From assembly GCA_026008535.1 (NCBI GenBank), contig BRKX01000011.1, positions 45,120,183-45,184,182 of the forward strand: a DNA stretch of 64,000 bases, given 5' to 3'. The notes below the pieces were generated by a model. That model was given only the letters and a program-made list of their open reading frames with translations, was not told where the DNA came from and did no database searches. Below are positions 57,428-64,000 of the stretch, piece by piece. Position 1 is the first letter of the stretch. Every line of letters starts with the position of its first letter. The translations under genes and the position numbers were made by a program. This stretch comes from Perilla frutescens. Taxonomy: Eukaryota > Streptophyta > Magnoliopsida > Lamiales > Lamiaceae.

Positions 57428-59128
57428 ATGCACACTCGATCTAGAGGTGAGCCACCTATCGACTTGGATCCAGAAATTGAAGCAACGGTGCGCCACAACA
57501 ACGCACGTAGACGGAGGAGAATGGCGGATAACCTTCCATCGGTTCAAGATCCTATGATTGCCCAAATGCAAAGGCAATTAGAGGTTATGCAAGGGCAATT
57601 GAGAGCCCAAGAAGAAGCACAACATAGAAATGTGGAGGCCCCAATCCGAAACCTTTTCCAACCCGTCGTGAACCAAGGGGTGGCGAATGGACCACCCATT
57701 CAAGCCAACAATTTCGAGTTCAAGACGTCCCTTATACTCATGATCCAACAACACCCATTCCGAGGAACGCCAATGGAGGATCCAAATGAGCACATACGCA
57801 AGTTTCTTGAGTATAGTGGGACGATAAAGACGAATGGAGTCCCGGATGATGCAATCCGAATTCGGCTATTCCCATTTTCTTTGAGCGACAAGGCGGAGAC
57901 TTGGTGGTTGAGCCAAGCCCAAGGATCGTTCCAAACATGGGATGCATTGGTGACAAAGTTTCTTCACAAGTTTTTCCCACCTGGAAAAACTCTCAAACTT
58001 AAAGGGGACATCACCGTGTTCAAGCAATGGGATGAGGAAAACATGTATGAGGCGTGGGAACGCTTTAGAGAGATGCTAAGAAAGTGCCCCGGGCATGGAT
58101 TTGGAACCGACCACCAAGTGTATATCTTCTATGGTGGAAGTAAACCCGAGGTGAGAACACTAATGGATGCGGCTACGGGAGGATCCTTATTAGCAAGAGG
58201 CCCGAACGAAGCCATGAGAATCATAGAGAAAATGGCCTCTAATTCATTTCAATGGCCGGTTGCAAGAGAGAGTGTTCAAATAATGAAGAAAGTTGCATCT
58301 ACCTTAAATTCGGATGCACTTGAGCTATTGGTAGCTCAAGTATCAACTCTAAACTCAAGAATCGAAGCCTCCACCAATCCAAAATCCGAGACTTCTCAAA
58401 GTCAATTTGAGGCAGTAAATTATGTGAACCAAGGAGGCTATTCAAATCAACAAAGGCCATACAATCAAGGGTACACATCACAATATGGAGGCCAATATGG
58501 TGGAAATCAAAATTATCAAAATAGGGCACAACATCCAAACATGTCCTATGGTAATCCAAACAACACCATTCAAACACCTCCCGATTTCTCAGTTACCAAT
58601 GGTGTGATAGATGAAGAAAAGAAACCAAAAATGGATGATCTCTTGATGGCATTCATGGGAAAGACGGAAAAATACATGGGTGAGACACAATCTCGCTTTG
58701 AAAAATTTGAGAATCATATGGGAGCGATTGGCACCCAAGTGAATATGCTAGAGAAGCAAACGAGCCAACTTGCTACAATCATAGGGAATCAACACCAACA
58801 AGGCAAGTTCCCGAACAATACAACCATCAACCCAAAAGAGCAATGTAAGGCTATACATGTGTTGAATGTTGGGTCAGTGGAAAAATTGGAGGTTTCTCGT
58901 ATAAATCTTGAGGAACGAAAAGTTGAAAATGGATTGAAAGCCCAGTTTGTATTTCAAACTTTATTTGGTCAGTTATGGCTCGGATGCAGACTCGTGCTAG
59001 AGCCCATGCTTCTCTCTGTCCCATTATTACGGATTTGGCTCATAATCTCGGAGTTCTCACTGCCACCAAGGGTGACCAGGAGGGGGACGAGGAACTTAGG
59101 CCTTATTTCATCGATCTTAGTGAGCTAA
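57428..59128 (+). CDS. Athila-like Gag protein, fused at its end to unrelated frame
   Basis: Gag forms the retrotransposon's particle. The frame starts at the first ATG after the PBS (MHTRSRGEPPIDLDPEIEA). It has a Gln/Arg-rich N-terminal coiled stretch (residues about 40-75), then the retrotransposon gag core at about 95-280 (PNEHIRKFLEYSGTIK, LFPFSLSDKAETWWLS, FLHKFFPPGKT). A Gln/Asn/Tyr/Gly-rich linker follows (about 320-385), then a C-terminal helix and NPKEQCKAI, the region that normally leads into protease. From about residue 500 (nt ~58930) the similarity ends and the frame runs on by chance to 59128, where another ORF overlaps in a different frame. So gag looks intact but its link to pol was removed. 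No zinc knuckle was seen. Confidence 0.8.
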   Translation: MHTRSRGEPPIDLDPEIEATVRHNNARRRRRMADNLPSVQDPMIAQMQRQLEVMQGQLRAQEEAQHRNVEAPIRNLFQPVVNQGVANGPPIQANNFEFKTSLILMIQQHPFRGTPMEDPNEHIRKFLEYSGTIKTNGVPDDAIRIRLFPFSLSDKAETWWLSQAQGSFQTWDALVTKFLHKFFPPGKTLKLKGDITVFKQWDEENMYEAWERFREMLRKCPGHGFGTDHQVYIFYGGSKPEVRTLMDAATGGSLLARGPNEAMRIIEKMASNSFQWPVARESVQIMKKVASTLNSDALELLVAQVSTLNSRIEASTNPKSETSQSQFEAVNYVNQGGYSNQQRPYNQGYTSQYGGQYGGNQNYQNRAQHPNMSYGNPNNTIQTPPDFSVTNGVIDEEKKPKMDDLLMAFMGKTEKYMGETQSRFEKFENHMGAIGTQVNMLEKQTSQLATIIGNQHQQGKFPNNTTINPKEQCKAIHVLNVGSVEKLEVSRINLEERKVENGLKAQFVFQTLFGQLWLGCRLVLEPMLLSVPLLRIWLIISEFSLPPRVTRRGTRNLGLISSILVS

Positions 59129-59595
59129 AAGGAGCTCAAATAATTTATGATCAATATAATTTGGTTCCTCATGCAAAAAGGCAATGTGTGAGCAAGTACA
59201 TACACTCCGAGATTGCTAAGGGGCATCGTCCCATAGTTGGTCATCCTGATGCCGGCCCATCCACTGGTGGTAATGAATGTGGTAATGAAGATGAAGAGAT
59301 GGAGAAAGAGAAAGAGGAAGATGAAAAGGAAGAACGATTACCTTAACAACAACCTCCTGGTACAATGTCGGGAGATTTCTATGAGCAATTCCATAATGAT
59401 TTTATGTCATTTCGGGATCATATCGACTCTTCTTTTGGATCACTGAGGCAGGAGATCCACGATAAGTTTGACGTGCAGAGGCAGGAGATAAACGCTAGGT
59501 TTGAAGCGCAGGATCAACAAATTGCATTCTTACAGGCTCAGTGGGATGCTTGGACTGCTTTCTACCCGCCACCACAACCACCACCTCACAATTAA
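58975..59595 (+). pseudogene. Env-region-like ORF of Athila type, one stop
   Basis: The frame starts MARMQTRARAHASLCPII, followed by a YFIDLSELKGAQIIYDQYN segment, a low-complexity acidic run (EDEEMEKEKEEDEKEE, about residues 105-120) and TAA at 59344. It then continues in the same frame with a coiled-coil-like part (SLRQEIHDKFDVQRQEINAR) and a Pro-rich end (PPPQPPPHN) to 59595. The layout, a globular part then acidic then heptad-like helix, resembles the ORF found after pol in Athila elements. It does not look like a known enzyme. Assignment by resemblance only. Confidence 0.45.
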
Positions 59596-59599
59596 TGGT

Positions 59600-60340
59600 T
59601 TGTTGCTTGGAATGTTTGGTTTATGTTTTATTGTTCGAATCTTTATTGTGTTTTGATGCTCTGCTTGGATTGACTTGGTTTATGTTAAGGTTTGATGTTT
59701 GGATTTTAGTTTGATGCTTGGTTTGATGATTATGGTTTGATTTTCATCTTTTGGTTTGATGATTGGATTGTTGTAGGTTTATTTTTCGTATCTTTTATAC
59801 TTGGATCGTTTGGTTTATGTTAATGTTATGTTTGATGTTTATGTTAAGGTTTGATGATTGGTTTGATGATTATGGTTTGATGTTCATCTTTTTGCTTGAT
59901 GTTTGGATTGTTGTAGTTTATTTTTCTTAGCTTTTAAGCTTGGATGGTTGTGGGTTGATTGTTTGTATTTGTGTTATGTAGGTGTGGATCGTATACCCAG
60001 CCGGGGTTGAAGAGCAATGGTCGCTGGACTTGCTCTCGGCCAGGAATTCCAATTGGCGCTGGACTTCATTTCGGCCAGGAATCTCAGCGGGCGCTGGCCC
60101 TTCTCTCGACTAGGAATCCCAAGGGGCGCTGGCCTTTGTTATTTTTTTTTATCAATTTCGATTGTATCGAATTAATTCATATTGAACAATTTGGATCCGT
60201 ATTTATTTTGTATTTTATGTTGAACAATTTCATTTTGCACAATTTCTATGTCTTTTATGTTGAACAAGTTAGTTTTTCAATTTCATTTTACTTTGCATCA
60301 TCGTATTTTATTAGGCCTTATTTTCATTTTACGGGTTTAG
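59600..60340 (+). repeat. Non-coding tail with TTTGATG repeats and a GC-rich ~33-bp tandem repeat
   Basis: 59600-59960 repeats words such as ggtttgatgattggtttgat. 59985-60135 holds about four imperfect units of roughly 33-40 bp around ggccaggaatcccaa / ggcgctggac. 60140-60340 is T-rich. The frame at 59959-60345 spans this and is not considered a gene. Confidence 0.6.
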
Positions 60341-60494
60341 TATGATGCTTGCTTGGATACACAAATTGTTAAGAAAAATACAACAACGATAAAACAATTG
60401 TTATCCAAATTGTTTATAAAATATACACAAAATATGCAGAAATTATTTATAAAATACCAACGAATCATTAGTCCCCCCAAAAAATAAAATACTA

Positions 60495-61463
60495 TTATGC
60501 AACATTTGTATCTTCGGTCTCATCATCTTCATTTCCATCACCGTTATACATCGGCCTCATTTCCCACATAGCATTAGCAATACTCGTTCTCCATGTATTA
60601 GCTTCCGTTCTTTGTTGTAGTTGGCTTTGAGATAGCCATTCCAAATTTTCTTCTTCCATATCAAGATGTTATGAATCTTGATCTCCTTCATATTTGGCCG
60701 GAAATTCATCAGAGCGACACTCTTTCCGGAGAAAATTGTGTAATCCAGTACAAGCCAATACTAATTCTGCTTATGTTTGAAATGAGAACGGAGGTACGGT
60801 TTTGAAAATTGTGAATCGTGATTTGAAAACACCAAAAATTCTCTCAATCATATTTCTTAATGATGCATGACGAAGATTGAATAACTCACTTACATTTCTA
60901 GGATGACGACCTTGACCACCAAAATCTTTTAAATGATATCGAACACCATGTAATGGAGCTAAAAATTGACGTCGATTAACAAATCCACAATCCACTAGAA
61001 AATATTTACCTAAAAATATTAGTTGTTAATGAGTTAGCTTGTCACTATTTAAAAAAAATCAACTCAATTAAAAATATTTAAAAATATGGTACCTTGAGGC
61101 ACATGGAGGCCATTTCTTCTTGATAATGCATCATTTAAAAGTTTTGAGTCATGTGCCGAACCTTCCCACCCACTAAGCACATACATGAACTGCAAATCAA
61201 AGTTGCAAGCTGCCAAAACATTCTGCAATTGATTACCATGACGATTACGAAAACTGCTTACTTCTCGGCCTGATACCGTTGCCGGGATATGAGTTCCATC
61301 TATAGCTCCGATGCAATCCTAAAATAAAATGAATATGTGATACAAGAAACCTACAACATTTGATATGCGTTACATAATAAAATATCCATACCTTAAAGAA
61401 AGGGTTAAATCTTGTACTTTCCTGAATTTTAGCAGAGATCCCTGTAGACGGCTTAACCATCAT
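60495..61463 (-). pseudogene. PIF/Harbinger transposase (HARBI1-like nuclease) pseudogene, three exons
   Basis: The minus strand encodes a DDE nuclease of the PIF/Harbinger type. Exon A (61463-61392) ends in NPFFK. An intron at 61391-61319 (GT...AG) is followed by exon B (61318-61093) with DCIGAIDGTHIPATVSGRE (first Asp) and LSGWEGSAHDSK (second Asp). A second intron (61092-61010) leads to exon C with KYFLVDCGFVN, APLHGVRYHL and LRHASLRNMIERIFGVFKSR (the Glu). Both junctions keep the frame, and the D-D-E triad is visible. Exon C is broken by TAA at 60773-60771 and a later TAA before the terminal stop at 60497-60495. Upstream of 61463 the frame has a stop and decays, and the N-terminal part was lost. 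No partner Myb-like gene or termini were found. Confidence 0.88.
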
Positions 61464-61790
61464 GTCCTCCTTCTACAACCGATCTTTTTGCAATTTCTCA
61501 AAATGTTTGCAATCTTGTTTTATTTCACAATTCTCCAAGATTTATTTGTAAATAGTGAGAAATGTGCACCAAAACCACTGTGTGAATGTGCAGGGGTGAT
61601 AACCACTATCAACCTTATTCTTTATCTCTTTTATTTTAGTTATAGAACACAAATGAGAATATATATAATGTGGAGGGGCTATGCTAAGTTGTTAAGTGTT
61701 GGGAGCTAAGGTCTAAAAAAATCATATCATATTAATATTAATATTTTATAAAACAATGAGGGCTATGAAGTGTAAATCGGGGGTTGAGTT
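61464..61790. other. Unassigned stretch upstream of the transposase remnant
   Basis: The first ~100 bp still contain decayed transposase codons on the minus strand (HFEKLQKDRL-like). The rest is AT-rich with no recognised terminus. Confidence 0.4.
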
Positions 61791-62860
61791 TTGTTTTAAC
61801 TTAATTACACTTTAAGTTGCTCACAAAAGAACGAGATCACTAAAGCGTGGTAAGTTGTCCCAAGTCATATTCTCAAAGAAGGCTTAACAGGGCAATGATT
61901 TCCGCGTTTCAATTAACATAAAAATAAATTCCTAAACAAACTTAATCCAATGTTTTGAAAAGATTTATTAACTAGATAAATAACAATAAATCAAATTACG
62001 ATAAATAATGCTTACTAAATAATTCACAATCAACGACAACGACTGATCAAGGCTTTGAAAGAATCTAGGGCATTAGTTCATCTCCTCGGGTTAATCAATT
62101 ATCATGAGAACGATTCTCACACAGTTAACAATTACGGATAATCAAACTTCATATAAAATTAAAACCCTAGCTCTCGTATTCAGAAATTAATCATGAACTT
62201 AATTGATTATCCAAATTGTCGACTCTCAAACCACTTGTTTCCAAGGAGGTTCAATCTCATTCAACCACGAACACACAACAAGATCCTCTCTCGATCTCAC
62301 TCGTTGCACACACAATTGGATGTTGATCAAGTACCCAATCACATACAAAACAATTAAACAAGAACGTGCAATCACAATTCACCATCAATTAACAAACCTG
62401 ATTCGATTCTCTTGCCCTAGATTAAGAAATTTAGTTCATCATAAAAGAAAATAAATTCATAAAATTAGATCTAAAATTCAACATCAATTTGATCCTCTAA
62501 GAGAGGAAAAAAGAAATTCTTACAAGTGCAAAATTGGACTCTCCACGATGAACAAATCCCAAAAACAAAGTCAAAATTGATCAAGAGTGGGTCTATTGTC
62601 TTTTCCTAGATCCCCCAAAAGAGCGACTCTCTCATTTTCCCTCTTCTTGATCCTATTTTAAAAGTAGATAAAGTAAAGTAAAAAAATAATTAAATAGGCC
62701 GCTCCGCCTACACGGAAAACACCACCAACACGGATTCTAAAAACAGAGCTCGTATCTTGAGTGCGGAACTGGAATGGAGCTCACCGCGGTCGTGATTCTT
62801 GTTCACTTTTCCATTTTTTTTTACCATTTTATGCTCATTTTGTCACCTTTTTCCTACACA
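61791..62860 (-). mobile_element. LTR-like fragment (possible Athila/Tat type)
   Basis: Composition and layout resemble the minus-strand solo LTR at 40203-41575: an AT-rich R-U5-like part with ctctcgatctc words (62050-62460), a run of UTR-like sequence and a small GC-rich patch (62697-62800, ggccgctccgcc, caccgcggtcgtg) near the presumed start. Ends and target duplication could not be fixed. It separates the Harbinger remnant from the PCNA promoter. Confidence 0.3.
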
Positions 62861-63048
62861 CATCACACCCCCGTGAAACCGACACAAAACACCAAATATA
62901 AGATAAAAGAACAACAAATACCAATAAAATGAAAAAACACAACCCAATAAAAATACAAAATAAACACACACAAAACTACGAAACAGGTTTAGAATTTTCT
63001 TTTTTTTCCGTTTATCAACAAAAACTACGGCGTGAGCGTGAGGTATCC

Positions 63049-63242
63049 AGCCCACCCTTTCTGGGCCTCGATACAGCGGGTCCAGCCCACACCTCATTTT
63101 ATTTTTCCAAATATTATGGCGGGAATTAGAAATATTTGCAGTTCGACCCCCAAAAACTCCCGCCAGTCAAAAAGGCCTAGCTGCTTCCCTATATAAACCC
63201 TAACCCTCCACCGCCCGTAAAATTTCAACCCTAACCCTAACC
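63049..63242 (+). promoter_or_regulatory. PCNA promoter: site II, E2F, TATA and telo-box elements
   Basis: Three site II (TGGGCY) motifs, at 63049-63054 and 63084-63089 (both as agccca) and 63062-63067 (tgggcc). Two E2F-type sites, tggcgggaa at 63117-63125 and ctcccgcca at 63157-63165, in opposite orientations. TATA box tatataaa at 63190-63197. A telo-box aaaccctaa overlaps it (63195-63203) and a longer telomere-like run lies at 63227-63242. E2F, TCP (site II) and telo-box control is established for plant PCNA and other S-phase or growth genes, so G1/S expression in dividing cells is expected. Positions are seen directly; factor binding is inferred. Confidence 0.85.
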
Positions 63243-63324
63243 ACTCCCAAATTTCCCTCCAAAAATCCGAAATCGAGAAACATTTCCTATTTGTTTTTCT
63301 TCTTTTGCAGCAGTTTGAAGGAAG

Positions 63325-63643
63325 ATGTTGGAGCTTCGGCTGGTGCAGGGGAGCCTGTTGAAGAAGGTTCTGGAAGCGATTAAGGAGCTGGTGACCGATG
63401 CGAACTTCGACTGCTCCGCCACCGGCTTCTCGCTGCAGGCCATGGATTCCAGCCACGTGGCGCTGGTGGCGCTGCTGCTCCGGTCGGAGGGTTTTGAGCA
63501 CTACCGCTGCGACCGCAACATCTCCATGGGGATGAACCTCAATAACATGGCGAAAATGCTCAAATGCGCGGGCAACGATGACATCATCACCCTGAAGGCT
63601 GACGACGGCAGCGACACCGTTACCTTCATGTTCGAAAGTCCCA
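63325..63643 (+). CDS. PCNA: PCNA, exon 1 (DNA polymerase sliding clamp), 5' part
   Basis: PCNA forms a homotrimeric ring around DNA in the nucleus. It tethers replicative polymerases and recruits ligase, FEN1, repair and chromatin factors. The ATG at 63325 opens MLELRLVQGSLLKKVLEAIK, the conserved PCNA start. SLQAMDSSHVALV and FEHYRCDRNISMGMNLNN follow, then KMLKCAGNDDIITLKADDGS and the strand ending TFMFESP. About 106 residues are present, most of the first of the two domains; the whole protein is usually around 265 residues. The exon ends within a codon at 63643, followed by the donor GTATGT. No stop or frameshift occurs. Codons are markedly G+C-richer than the surrounding transposons. It reads away from the transposon block, and the remaining exons lie outside the window. 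Confidence 0.97.
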
Positions 63644-64000
63644 GTATGTTCTATTTTTCCATTTTTCGGTTCATTTATATCTAGTTTTGTTATTTATATT
63701 TTTATGCTTTTTATGATCTCATTTCCAGATTTTTTATTTGTTTTCTACTCCGGGTTAGAGTGCACATTCCCTAAATTATATGTTCAGATATATTGTTTTT
63801 AGTAGGATGTATTTGTTCAATCGATATATGTGTTGAAAAGCAGGGATTTTAACTTTAGCGAATGATGGCCTTCATCCTGTTTTTAGTAAGCTAACAGATA
63901 TTGAGAAAGAGGGTTATGCGATTTAATTTGAAGAACTTATGTTATCCTATGGCGTTGGGAAAATTGGTTTTCATATAAGAAAATGCATGGGGTCCTATTT
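63644..64000 (+). other. PCNA intron 1 (partial)
   Basis: Begins GTATGT and is T-rich, as plant introns are. No segment resembling the next PCNA exon was recognised before the window end. Confidence 0.8.

Larger units (their letters stand above)
55640..60340 (+). mobile_element. Athila-like LTR retrotransposon, pol deleted and 3' end not found
   Basis: Starts TGATAAGTGTGG inside the outer 3' LTR, then LTR, PBS-like site, gag and an env-region-like ORF. No protease, RT, RNase H or integrase lies between the last two. No second copy of the LTR occurs before the window end, and the missing tail of the interrupted LTR does not reappear, so the right end was lost or replaced. The right limit given is where recognisable element-like sequence ends before the Harbinger remnant. 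Confidence 0.65.

Noticed and set aside
63227..63242. Interstitial telomere repeat
   Set aside because: Only two to three ccctaa units in a 5' UTR or promoter position; a telo-box is the better explanation.

Overview
The window is plant nuclear DNA, AT-rich and almost entirely made of transposable elements. One ordinary host gene is visible: the first exon of PCNA at the far right (63325-63643), with a textbook cell-cycle promoter. Plant-type Ty1/copia, Ty3/gypsy (Tekay-like chromovirus and Athila/Tat-like), hAT, PIF/Harbinger, Mutator-like and Stowaway elements, plus telo-box and site II promoter motifs, point to a flowering plant, most likely a eudicot. I cannot name the species.

Left third (1-28550): a chain of DNA transposons, mostly non-autonomous. 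Several sit head to tail with only (TA)n runs between them. They are the end of one element (1-359), a 1.8-kb Mutator-like element (375-2210), a 5-kb element carrying a captured integrase fragment and a captured host-gene 3' end (2237-7280), a GAGCTCGA-rich hAT derivative (8731-10789), a solo LTR with target duplication (12370-13032), and a roughly 10-kb AT-rich unit (13424-23550). The 10-kb unit holds an LTR-like block, a 3.7-kb hAT element with a decayed transposase (16322-20029) and another solo LTR (20875-22228). It is followed by a smaller relative (23597-24755) and a second copy of the Mutator-like family (25114-28550), which itself holds an hAT derivative and a fold-back MITE.

Middle (28740-37839): a Ty1/copia element with 359-bp LTRs and a broken polyprotein (29086-34505), inserted in an unidentified coding-like stretch; a Stowaway MITE (35288-35544); and otherwise unassigned AT-rich sequence.

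Right part (37840-60340): a nest of LTR retrotransposons. An outer Athila/Tat-like element without gag-pol (LTRs 37840-39747 and 53764-55639) holds a solo LTR (40203-41575) and a young Tekay-like chromovirus (42746-53210; TSD taagg; LTRs about 99% identical). That chromovirus carries an extra gag-like ORF but has a broken gag-pol. The outer 3' LTR is cut by a third Athila-like element (LTR 55640-57279, intact-looking gag, pol missing, then an env-region-like ORF). A PIF/Harbinger transposase pseudogene on the minus strand (60495-61463) and an LTR-like fragment separate this nest from PCNA.

No tRNA, rRNA or CRISPR array was recognised. Element boundaries marked as exact rest on target-site duplications read directly from the sequence. 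Family names rest on motif recognition without a database search.
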